Shown: piece by piece, positions 45,497 through 53,643 of the stretch
Numbering within the stretch: the first letter of the stretch is position 1
How the letters are laid out: each line of letters opens with the position of its first letter
Assembly (NCBI GenBank): GCA_002471845.1
Contig: DKQT01000032.1
Location: forward strand, 1-64,000
From: Fidelibacterota bacterium UBA7301
Lineage (GTDB): Bacteria > Fidelibacterota > Marinisomatia > Marinisomatales > TCS55
Length of the DNA: 64,000 nucleotides
Direction: 5' to 3'
Notes under the pieces: model-generated
What the model saw: only the letters and a program-made list of their open reading frames with translations
Told to the model about the DNA's origin: nothing
Database searches by the model: none
Made by a program: the position numbers and the translations under genes

Positions 45497-48400
45497 TTAA
45501 AAATCTATATCCATTGTGAATGAAAATGTCCGGTAGTTCGGATATGTGTATGAATCCACACGTGCATTCACCGCAGAACCGAGTTGACCTCCAGTACGAC
45601 CCACCTCTGGATCATAGCCTTTATAATCTGTCCATGTAATCAGATTGCGACCTACAATTCCCACGTTTAATCCGTTGATACCAAACCCGCGCAGATCAAG
45701 CATGCTGGCTACATTGAATTTGACAGCTAATTCGCGCAATTTAAGGTAAGAACCGTCTTCAATATAGAAGTCGTTTGGTGCGTTCACATGATAAAGGTCC
45801 CGATAGTAGATTGTGGGTTTTTTCAACGCGTCTTCTTTACCATGTTGATCTACATCACCGGTGGCTGCTTCACGGGCACCCCATTGGCGGGTGCGGTTAT
45901 AGATGTTGCCGCCGCTTTGACCGTCAAACATGGTATAAACCGTTAGACCCTGAAAGCGGAAATTGGCATTGAATGCGTAATTATAATCCGGTACAGAAGT
46001 ACCAATTTGATGAAGCTTGTTGCCTGTCTCATCCACATACTGAATGGGGCGGCCCCAACTGTAGGTTTGGCTCATACCTGAGCTTGCTTTTCCCCACAAT
46101 GTTTTGGCAATCCCATCTTTATAGGTATTGCCTTCGCCTACCCAAACCAGAAATCCCTCATCATTGACTTGGAACTGGCTTACATATTGCTGGTCGTCTG
46201 CAGGAAGCTCAGTAGTTTCTCTAGTCCATTTTGTTCCCCAGAAGGAAGCATATTGGGTTTCATTTTTCATGTAAAAGACTAACGGACCGCCAGCACTATA
46301 CAAGTATGCCGGCATATTGAATTCCGTAATTTGCTGATCATATGTATCCCAGTTAAGACCCAAGGTTAATGACATATCCTTGGTATTAATCACCGATGCA
46401 TTTATAGATAGTTCTGTCGCGTCCCCTAAGAGTGTACCTGCATTCTGCCACTGAGAACTATAGCCATAAAAACCGGCTAGAGGTACAGGAAGAAGCTGAT
46501 CTTCATTCGTGGAGCTGGCTTGGGTGAATTCAACGGAAACGATACCCATAATGCTGAAGTCAACACCAAATTCTGTTTCAGTAGTTGTCTGCGGTTTCAA
46601 GTCATTATTCCCAAGTACTGACTTAGAAATATTACCGGCAGCCACTGACCAGGTTTCATACTGCTGGCTAAAAGCAGGGCGAACACCAGCAGTTCCTTGA
46701 CTGAAACGAACTTTAAATTCCGGGAAGATTCCACGAAGGCCGCCCCAAAACCCTTCTTCACTCATGCGGTAAGCACCACTAAACTTATAGTAGTTGTTCA
46801 CGCGGTTGCTGGGACCAAACAGAGAACTGCGATCCTGACGAAGGGAAACATCCACAATATAGCGGTCCTTAAAATCAATCTGGGCTCCCACATTGGCCCC
46901 ATCTGAATTGACAAGTTCATTCGAAGAGTTCACTGACATCTCTTCACCGGTCTCCAATTGGGGGACATCACCTACAGCTAATTTCCAGGCAGAGCCACTT
47001 CTGTAGTTGTAATTATATGATTCATAGTGATAACGACCGCGGACACCCAAATCCAAATCGCCCATTTGGGTAGCGTAGGTTAGACCCGCAGCGCTGTTAA
47101 TGATTTGTTCACTAGTATTTGATTTACCCAGATTCCCATCATTCATATTGGGACTCGGTACTACGGTTAGCCATCCTTTGGGATAATAATTTTTCCACAA
47201 ACGGGAAGAGCGGTCATAACTCACAGAGCCCACAGCTCTTAATTGCGGTGTAATGGACCAACTGAAATTGGATCCTAACATAGAGCGGTCCCTTGTGCTG
47301 AGTCGTTCATTATTCGCAATTTGATACACGGGGTTCGCTTCTTCTTGGTTCCGGGGATCGGGCTGAATATAAAATTCGCCAGCAGGATCTTTCTTTAAAA
47401 TATCCACATCCCAGGGGAAAAAGGTCAAATCAAAAAAGGAGCCGGTATTGGCTACTTCTTTAAGGGATCTTGAGAGTAAGGAACTAAATCCCAATTTAAT
47501 GCCAAAAGGTAGCTTCACATCAGTGTTCAAACGAAAAGTGTTTCGGTTAAACCCATCGATGTAATCACCGAATACACCATCTTCTGAGTGGTTTGAAAAA
47601 CTGGTAAAAACATTCCAGTTTTCCGCATTCCGACTCATGGAGAAGTTATGCTTGGTGAAATTACCGTCTGAAAAGAAACGATCTACGTGATTATAACCAG
47701 GACGCCCACCATTATCTGGCAGCAAGGTTGGGGAACCGTCGCCTGCTTCTCCAGTCACTACATATTTATATGGCTGGTCAGCAAAATGGTAACCCTGGGC
47801 CCAAGTACTATCAGAATAATTCAGAGGTTCCGGATTTTTGGTATCGTCGCGCGGATCGTATGGTTCGCCCGAATCGGAATCAATGAAGTATCCACTTGCT
47901 GGGTCTGTTTTGTAAAAATGTGATCCGTTGGTTTCAATGGAACCATTCAACTGGTTATAGCCCTGTTCCATCTTGTAGTTGAACCGAGTTTGGCCCAATC
48001 CAATTTCCGAACCACGTTTGGTGGTGATAGCAATCACCCCGTTGGCTCCGCTGGCCCCATATTCCGAAGCGCCAGCAGCGCCTTTAATAATTTCGATGCT
48101 TTGGACATCATCCGGGCTTATATCTCCCATGGGGCTACCGGCAATTCCTGGATTAATAATAATACCGTCTATAATATATAACGGTGCTTGTGAGCGACCG
48201 CTGGCATTGATGCTGGTCGCACTGCGTAACTGTACAGAAGCACCATAACCCGGTTCTCCCGTTGCCTTCACCACTTTTACACCGGCAGACTTACCGCGAA
48301 TCAAAGATTCAACAGTAGTTGCGGGTGCAAGTTCTAGTACGTCAGAGTCAATTTGGTCAATAGCAAACGGTGTTTTTGTTTTGGTCAAGGCACCTGCCAC

Positions 48401-48730
48401 ACCCGTTACCATAACGGCATCCATTTTCAAAACATCTTCCTGTAAGGAAAAGTCTTGAGTACCGGAGGCTGTTACTGTTACAGTGGCTTGTTTATAGCCA
48501 ATATAACGTGCGGTAACCTTAGCAGAGCTTAAACCCGCAGGGATAGTCAGGGAATAATTCCCATCCATATCAGTTGAAGTTCCAGTTTCGGTCCCCTCAA
48601 CAACCACGTTCGCTCCAACCAGCTTATCGCCGGTGTTTGCGTCTGTTATAGTTCCCGAAACCTTGAACTGCGCTAAGAGCAATCCAGGTAAAAGGAATGT
48701 AACAATGCTAAATGCAAGTGATTTACGCAT
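45497..48730 (-). CDS. SusC/RagA-family TonB-linked outer-membrane protein
   Basis: Outer-membrane transporter paired with the SusD lipoprotein. The 1077-aa precursor begins MRKSLAFSIVTFLLPGLLLAQ; GGAGGG lies 7 nt before the ATG at 48730, so the in-frame start 15 nt upstream is rejected. The N-terminal carboxypeptidase-regulatory-like domain (KVSGTITDANTGDKLVGANVVVEG) is followed by the SusC signature PLYIIDGIIINPG...IEIIKGAAGASEYGASGANGVIAITTKRG and a large barrel. A weak hairpin lies in its leader (48767-48790). Confidence 0.95.
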   Translation of the reverse strand: MRKSLAFSIVTFLLPGLLLAQFKVSGTITDANTGDKLVGANVVVEGTETGTSTDMDGNYSLTIPAGLSSAKVTARYIGYKQATVTVTASGTQDFSLQEDVLKMDAVMVTGVAGALTKTKTPFAIDQIDSDVLELAPATTVESLIRGKSAGVKVVKATGEPGYGASVQLRSATSINASGRSQAPLYIIDGIIINPGIAGSPMGDISPDDVQSIEIIKGAAGASEYGASGANGVIAITTKRGSEIGLGQTRFNYKMEQGYNQLNGSIETNGSHFYKTDPASGYFIDSDSGEPYDPRDDTKNPEPLNYSDSTWAQGYHFADQPYKYVVTGEAGDGSPTLLPDNGGRPGYNHVDRFFSDGNFTKHNFSMSRNAENWNVFTSFSNHSEDGVFGDYIDGFNRNTFRLNTDVKLPFGIKLGFSSLLSRSLKEVANTGSFFDLTFFPWDVDILKKDPAGEFYIQPDPRNQEEANPVYQIANNERLSTRDRSMLGSNFSWSITPQLRAVGSVSYDRSSRLWKNYYPKGWLTVVPSPNMNDGNLGKSNTSEQIINSAAGLTYATQMGDLDLGVRGRYHYESYNYNYRSGSAWKLAVGDVPQLETGEEMSVNSSNELVNSDGANVGAQIDFKDRYIVDVSLRQDRSSLFGPSNRVNNYYKFSGAYRMSEEGFWGGLRGIFPEFKVRFSQGTAGVRPAFSQQYETWSVAAGNISKSVLGNNDLKPQTTTETEFGVDFSIMGIVSVEFTQASSTNEDQLLPVPLAGFYGYSSQWQNAGTLLGDATELSINASVINTKDMSLTLGLNWDTYDQQITEFNMPAYLYSAGGPLVFYMKNETQYASFWGTKWTRETTELPADDQQYVSQFQVNDEGFLVWVGEGNTYKDGIAKTLWGKASSGMSQTYSWGRPIQYVDETGNKLHQIGTSVPDYNYAFNANFRFQGLTVYTMFDGQSGGNIYNRTRQWGAREAATGDVDQHGKEDALKKPTIYYRDLYHVNAPNDFYIEDGSYLKLRELAVKFNVASMLDLRGFGINGLNVGIVGRNLITWTDYKGYDPEVGRTGGQLGSAVNARVDSYTYPNYRTFSFTMDIDF

Positions 48731-48766
48731 ATAAATGCCCTCCAAGATGATTATTAGTTACTAGAA

Positions 48767-48790
48767 AGGGTCTTTCTTATGAGAAGCCCT
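48767..48790 (-). promoter_or_regulatory. Weak hairpin in the SusC leader
   Basis: AGGG (48767-48770) and TTCT (48774-48777) pair with AGAA (48782-48785) and CCCT (48787-48790) around a TATG loop, with an internal bulge. It lies about 37 nt before the SusC start. No U-tract; a function is only possible. Confidence 0.25.
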
Positions 48791-48985
48791 ATCTAAATCT
48801 CTAGGCAATTTTACCCCCTGTATTTATAGATAAACAACATCTTTTTCTATTTTTATTTCTCCCGTTTTTTAGCTTTTAGCCCCTTGAAAATGGGTGTATT
48901 TGGGAATAAAATCCTTAACCATATTCGGCGATTGGCGATACGAATCATATTATTTTGACTGACTCCCGATTGCGGTTAGGCACTT

Positions 48986-49966
48986 ATGAGAAAAGCATTT
49001 GTAACAGGCGGGGCCGGTCATGTCGGGGGAAATCTTGTCCGACAATTACTGGAAAACAGATGGCAGGTCTGCTGTCTCATTCATAATGATACCCGTGCAA
49101 TTGAGGGCCTGAATATCGAGCGCGTCCACGGGGATTTGACTGACGCCGCTGCCTTGACGCAACAAATGTCCGGTTGTGACGCTGTATTTCATTCGGCCGC
49201 CTACATAGCGATAGAAAATATTAATATCCCTTTAATGGATAAAATTAATGTGGGCGGAACAAAAGCTGTGTGTGATGCTGCCCTTTTAGCCCGTGTCCCG
49301 AAATTGATTCATTTTTCCAGTATTCATGCTTTTCAACAAAAACCCACCTCTCAGGCTCTAACGGAAGAACGTCCTCTCGCAGCAGACTCCAAAGCAGTGC
49401 CTTATGACCGTACCAAAGCAGCGGCACAGCGCGTTGTTTATGAGGCTTGTGAAAAAGGACTGAATGCCAGCATCCTCCATCCCACCGGGATTTTGGGGCC
49501 ATTTGATTTTAAACCCAGCCGCATGGGACAGGTAATTTGGAATATTCTCCACCGTAAAATGCTTCTTACGATAAACACCGGGTTTAACTGGGTAGATGTC
49601 CGGGATGTGTGCCGCACAGCAATCAATTGTGTTGATCGCGGGAAACCTGGCCAGCATTATATTCTGCCCGGTGAATGGGCCACCTTTAGGCAGATTTCGA
49701 ATATCATTTCGGATCATACTGACAGCCGAACTGCCTATGCAGCGCTTCCATTCTGGACCGCATATACAGCCCTCCCCTTCGCTTTTATCCTTTCAAAGAT
49801 GACCGGGAGCCGTCCATCTTTCAGCCGTGGAAGCCTTCATGCCCTAGCCGTACAATGCAAAGATATTCCGGGGACTCTGGCGCGGGATAGGATCGGCCAT
49901 TCACCGAGGCCCTTGCGTGAAACGATTCAAGAAACAGTGGATTGGATGATAGATAATGCTGATTGA
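48986..49966 (+). CDS. Extended SDR-family NAD(P)-dependent dehydrogenase/epimerase (3-beta-HSD or HpnA-like)
   Basis: Rossmann-fold oxidoreductase. The 326-aa protein has the nucleotide-binding GGAGHVGG (8-15), HFSSIHAF with S111/S112, and the catalytic Y140-x3-K144 (PYDRTKAAAQ), followed by ILHPTGILGP and WVDVRDVC. It resembles 3-beta-hydroxysteroid dehydrogenase-like, dihydroflavonol reductase-like and HpnA-type SDRs. It overlaps the steroid 5-alpha-reductase-like gene by 11 nt, which suggests a joint role in reducing a cyclic or isoprenoid substrate; the exact substrate is inferred. Confidence 0.85.
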   Translation: MRKAFVTGGAGHVGGNLVRQLLENRWQVCCLIHNDTRAIEGLNIERVHGDLTDAAALTQQMSGCDAVFHSAAYIAIENINIPLMDKINVGGTKAVCDAALLARVPKLIHFSSIHAFQQKPTSQALTEERPLAADSKAVPYDRTKAAAQRVVYEACEKGLNASILHPTGILGPFDFKPSRMGQVIWNILHRKMLLTINTGFNWVDVRDVCRTAINCVDRGKPGQHYILPGEWATFRQISNIISDHTDSRTAYAALPFWTAYTALPFAFILSKMTGSRPSFSRGSLHALAVQCKDIPGTLARDRIGHSPRPLRETIQETVDWMIDNAD

Positions 49967-50729
49967 CCAGTGGCAATATGAACTGACCATTTGGATATGG
50001 TTAGGCATCGCTGCCGGTACCTTTATCCTGCTTCTATTTGTGCGCGCCCCCTATGGCCGCCATGAACGCCCCGGCTGGGGGCCCAGAGTTCCGGCTCGTT
50101 TAGGCTGGATCCTCATGGAATCGCCCTGTATCATCGTGATGACAGTCTTTTTCGGAATTGGCGCCTCAGGCTGGAACCTGGCTGATCCGGTGGGGATCAT
50201 ATTCTACATACTTTGGATCAGCCACTATGTACACCGCAGCTGGATCTGGCCGGCCCGGGCTCATATAACAGGGAAGAAAATGCCTGTAAGCATTATCCTT
50301 TTTGCCATAGGATTCAACGGCGTTAATTCCTGGATCAACGCTGAGTGGCTGTTCAGCCTTCATCATCCCTATCCTTTAGCCTGGCTTTACAGCCCCCAAT
50401 TCATAATCGGTGTAATTCTATTTATTGCTGGGATGGGCATTAATATTAAATCAGATGATATGCTGTTTAACCTACGTGTAAATGGAACAACAGATTATAA
50501 AATTCCCCGGGGCGGATTGTTTAAGTGGGTGTCCTGCCCAAACTATTTGGGTGAACTTTTAGAATGGTGGGGATGGGCCCTTGCAACTTGGTCCCTAGCG
50601 GGTGTATCATTTGCTGTTTGGGGTGTGGCCAATCTCGTCCCCCGGGCAAGGGCAAACCACATTTGGTATAGAGAAAATTTTGAGGAATATCCCCAAAACA
50701 GAAAAGCACTTATTCCTAAGATATGGTAA
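49956..50729 (+). CDS. Steroid 5-alpha-reductase-like membrane protein (SRD5A/DUF1295 family)
   Basis: Integral membrane NADPH-dependent enone reductase family. The 257-aa protein has six or seven hydrophobic segments, APYGRHERPGWGPRVPARLGWILMESP near the N-terminus (family 'YGRH...ARxAWxxQExP') and the C-terminal block FKWVSCPNYLGELLEWWGWALATW...ARANHIWYRENFEEYPQNRKALIP, which closely follows the eukaryotic 3-oxo-5-alpha-steroid 4-dehydrogenase consensus. The ATG overlaps the SDR gene. Native substrate in this organism is unknown. Confidence 0.85.
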   Translation: MLIDQWQYELTIWIWLGIAAGTFILLLFVRAPYGRHERPGWGPRVPARLGWILMESPCIIVMTVFFGIGASGWNLADPVGIIFYILWISHYVHRSWIWPARAHITGKKMPVSIILFAIGFNGVNSWINAEWLFSLHHPYPLAWLYSPQFIIGVILFIAGMGINIKSDDMLFNLRVNGTTDYKIPRGGLFKWVSCPNYLGELLEWWGWALATWSLAGVSFAVWGVANLVPRARANHIWYRENFEEYPQNRKALIPKIW

Positions 50730-50836
50730 TAGAATAAATCCATTGATTTAATCAAAAAATATTAGCAGTTTTGACTAGGCTTTAAGCCAATATTACCACA
50801 ACCATTGGTACCAGCATAGCACTGTACATATTTGTT

Positions 50837-52732
50837 ATGATTGGTCTACACTCTAGATGTTTTCCCCTCTCTTTTTTCGCACCCCTCGAGATGCTTCTGA
50901 CACAGTCCATTGTCATTAATGAAATCCACTACAACCCATCCAGTAGCCAGGGAAGTGATACAGAATACGAATTCATTGAATTGTATAACGCAGGTGGCTC
51001 ATCAGTTGATGTAGCAGACTATTATTTTTCAGGCATTACTTACACGTTTCCTTCAGGTACATCTATTGCTTCTGGCGCTTTTACAGTTATAGCCCGCAAC
51101 AGTGATAATTATTCAGGCAGTGTTGAATGGACCAGCGGCGTTTTAACAAATTCCGGCGAAACGGTTACCTTGTATGATGGCTCAGGAAATACCATTGACC
51201 AAATAGCTTTTGATAAAGTCTCCCCTTGGCCCACCCCGCCTGACGGGGATGGCCCATCCTTGGAATTAAAGGATGCTTCCAGCGACAACAGTGTCGGAGC
51301 CAACTGGACCTACAGTTACCATTCGGACGGTACGCCAGGTTATGCTAACCAGTCATTTCGATTAACCGGGTCAGCCGGGTGGCGAACGCTTACACTTCCA
51401 TTAAAAAGCAAGACTTATGATGATTTATTAAGCAGCCTTTGGACCCAAGGATTTACGGGAGCCGATGTAACCGGGAGCACATCCAATGTTTACACTTATG
51501 ATGGCAGTTCATGGTCATCAATCAGCAACCAATCCGGTACGCCTGCTGCCGGGGAGGGTTTTCTCATTTATGTATTCTCTGATGATAACAATGACGGGAC
51601 TGATGAAGGCTTCCCGAAAACGATAACCTTGAGCGGCAGCGAACATGATGCAACTGTAAGTGTTACAACAGCTGAGAGCAGCTGGAATTTTCTGGGTAAT
51701 CCATTCACCCATACAATCGATGCTGATAAACTCAGCCTGGGGGGCAGTGGAAACGGAACCAATGATAACTATGAGACTGTAGTATATGTTTGGGATAATG
51801 CCAGCGGTGCGTTTAAATCCTACGATGCTTCTATAGATTCAGGGACACTCACTGGTGGGCTTATCGAACCATTCCAGGGGTTTTTTATTCAGTCAAAATC
51901 CGGAGGCACTCAATTTGATTTTAAGTCGTCAGCAAAAGCTGCCAGCTCCGGAACCTTTTACAAAACACCGTCTTATCCTAATATTACTTTTGAAACCGTT
52001 TCCAGGGGTAAAAAAGACCGGGCTTTCCTTAACATCGGTCAGACAGGTGAATTCTATTCCAATGGTGCTGTTAAGCTGAAACCAATCGACCACCGCCAGC
52101 GATTGTTATCTTTCTTTTACAATGCTTCTCTGCCAATGGAAATCCTTAACGCAACCATATCTGATACGGTAGTCTCAATCCCATTTGATGTTTATATGGT
52201 TGATGATTCCTGGGCTTTAAAACCCGGCCGGATTGAACTGGGTTGGGAGTTAAACCATATTCCTGACCGCTTATCCATTAAGCTGGTTGATATGGAGACA
52301 GGTATTATTTCCGATCTAAAGAAAACCAATTCAATATCCGTCAACGATAATGTGCCTTATCACTCCGAACTTAATGAACGTGATATGGGGCCAATACCTA
52401 TATTTCGCTCGCCGCGATTTGAACTAAAAATAATTCCAAATATTCTTCTGTCAGCCAATACCTCTCCCTCCCGGTTTAAATTATATCCCGCTTATCCAAA
52501 CCCATTCAACACATCCACCACCATTGAATTTGACCTGCTTATTCAGAGCACCGTTAGTTTGACACTATATGACATGATGGGGCGTCAGGTTGCAACTCTT
52601 CTGGATAAATTCTCATCTGCGGGGAATCGATCCGTTTTGTGGCCGGCAGATCAGGCTACGTCAGGAATTTATTTTTGCCAGATTAAAGCAGGCCCAGACA
52701 TTCAAACCATTAAACTTGTATTAATAAGATAA
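50837..52732 (+). CDS. Lamin-tail-domain secreted protein with T9SS-type C-terminal domain
   Basis: Unknown function; 631 aa. Residues about 26-150 form a lamin tail domain (IVINEIHYNPSSS...YEFIELYNAG). A middle domain is rich in serine, threonine and glycine (WRTLTLPLKSKTYDDLLSSLW), and the C-terminus has KLYPAYPNPFNTSTTIEFDL...LYDMMGRQVATLLD...SGIYFCQIKAG, a T9SS/FlgD-like sorting domain. The N-terminus (MIGLHSRCFPLSFFAPLEM) is a poor signal peptide because of P and E residues, so the start may be wrong or altered. A small protein gene follows 12 nt after the stop. Confidence 0.85.
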   Translation: MIGLHSRCFPLSFFAPLEMLLTQSIVINEIHYNPSSSQGSDTEYEFIELYNAGGSSVDVADYYFSGITYTFPSGTSIASGAFTVIARNSDNYSGSVEWTSGVLTNSGETVTLYDGSGNTIDQIAFDKVSPWPTPPDGDGPSLELKDASSDNSVGANWTYSYHSDGTPGYANQSFRLTGSAGWRTLTLPLKSKTYDDLLSSLWTQGFTGADVTGSTSNVYTYDGSSWSSISNQSGTPAAGEGFLIYVFSDDNNDGTDEGFPKTITLSGSEHDATVSVTTAESSWNFLGNPFTHTIDADKLSLGGSGNGTNDNYETVVYVWDNASGAFKSYDASIDSGTLTGGLIEPFQGFFIQSKSGGTQFDFKSSAKAASSGTFYKTPSYPNITFETVSRGKKDRAFLNIGQTGEFYSNGAVKLKPIDHRQRLLSFFYNASLPMEILNATISDTVVSIPFDVYMVDDSWALKPGRIELGWELNHIPDRLSIKLVDMETGIISDLKKTNSISVNDNVPYHSELNERDMGPIPIFRSPRFELKIIPNILLSANTSPSRFKLYPAYPNPFNTSTTIEFDLLIQSTVSLTLYDMMGRQVATLLDKFSSAGNRSVLWPADQATSGIYFCQIKAGPDIQTIKLVLIR

Positions 52733-52744
52733 AGGAGAAAAACC

Positions 52745-52915
52745 ATGAGATACGGCAAATGTATAATGATAATCCTCAACTTAACAATTCTAATTGCACA
52801 ACCTACTTTCCCAAGTACACCAAACCAAGCACCGATTGGTGGATTGGGTCTTTTGGCCGCTGCGGGAGGTGCCATTGCATTGAAAAAATTATGGGATAAA
52901 AGAAAGAACAATTAA
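52745..52915 (+). CDS. 56-aa exported protein with exosortase-like C-terminal sorting signal
   Basis: The product begins MRYGKCIMIILNLTILIAQ, a signal peptide. After a short proline-rich linker it ends APIGGLGLLAAAGGAIALKK followed by a basic tail (LWDKRKNN). The plan of signal peptide, short mature part, 'PI-GG' motif, membrane helix and basic tail resembles the PID-CTERM/PEP-CTERM-type sorting signals of exosortase substrates. AGGAG lies 7 nt before the ATG. It directly follows the lamin-tail/T9SS gene and is followed by a 7-bp hairpin. Family match is by pattern only. Confidence 0.65.
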   Translation: MRYGKCIMIILNLTILIAQPTFPSTPNQAPIGGLGLLAAAGGAIALKKLWDKRKNN

Positions 52916-52919
52916 ATAG

Positions 52920-52938
52920 ATTTTCCATCGGGGAAAAT
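52920..52938 (+). terminator. Hairpin after the 56-aa protein gene
   Basis: ATTTTCC (52920-52926) pairs with GGAAAAT (52932-52938) around a 5-nt loop, 4 nt after the stop codon. The following sequence is A/T-rich but has no clear U-run, so termination strength is uncertain. Confidence 0.45.
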
Positions 52939-52957
52939 TAAAATTTCAAAAAAATAA

Positions 52958-52987
52958 TTGACTTAAATCAATTTTGAGGTGTAGTAT
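52958..52987 (+). promoter_or_regulatory. Candidate ssb promoter
   Basis: TTGACT (52958-52963) and TAGTAT (52982-52987) are 18 nt apart, about 45 nt before the ssb start. The -35 match is strong, the -10 only moderate. Confidence 0.4.
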
Positions 52988-53032
52988 AAAACACACGCGT
53001 AAGTAACACGAAAAACAAGTTAGGAGTACGTT

Positions 53033-53434
53033 ATGCAAAAAGGTAGTGTAAATAAAGTGGTGTTGGTTGGACACCTGGGTGGCGACCCGGAAACACGGTA
53101 TACGCCGTCCGGTGCTGCCGTGGCCAACTTCAATCTGGCAACAAATGAAACCTGGCGTGATGCCAACGGTGAAATTCAGGATAAAACTGAATGGCACCGT
53201 TGTGTTATGTTCGGGAAATCTGCGGAAATGTCCGGTGAACTCTTGAAAAAGGGTCAGCTGGTCTATTTGGAGGGTAAACTCCAAACCCGTAACTGGGAAG
53301 ACAAGGACGGTATTAAACGCTATACCACAGAAGTGGTTGGCGATATATTTACCATGCTTGGCCGCAAGATGGATAACAGCAAACAGGCAGTGCCTGCTAC
53401 AGCCGGTGACGATGAGGACGATCTTCCGTTCTAA
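53033..53434 (+). CDS. ssb: Single-stranded DNA-binding protein
   Basis: Binds single-stranded DNA in replication and repair. The 133-aa protein has the OB fold (1-108; [50 protein letters not shown]), a short linker and the acidic protein-interaction tip [13 protein letters not shown] lies 6 nt before the ATG. A clear terminator follows. It is the only replication gene in this part of the window; recO is far away. Confidence 0.97.
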   Translation: MQKGSVNKVVLVGHLGGDPETRYTPSGAAVANFNLATNETWRDANGEIQDKTEWHRCVMFGKSAEMSGELLKKGQLVYLEGKLQTRNWEDKDGIKRYTTEVVGDIFTMLGRKMDNSKQAVPATAGDDEDDLPF

Positions 53435-53459
53435 TCAATCCTGAATGTCAGATTAATGG

Positions 53460-53490
53460 AAAAGGCTTCTTGTTTGCGAGAGGCCTTTTT
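53460..53490 (+). terminator. Intrinsic terminator of ssb
   Basis: AAAAGGCTTC (53460-53469) pairs with GAGGCCTTTT (53480-53489, one wobble) and is followed by a U-rich end. It lies 26 nt after the ssb stop. Confidence 0.8.
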
Positions 53491-53643
53491 CATATCATAT
53501 GGATTATTGATCAAAATAATTTAAATCCGCTCTTCTGCGAAGGCCTACCTCTTGGCAAGGGGATGTGTTTTCACTAACAATAAATTCTCAATCCAATATT
53601 GTTGTATTTTCCTGTAGGTTAAATCACAAATTTGGAGGTTCGT

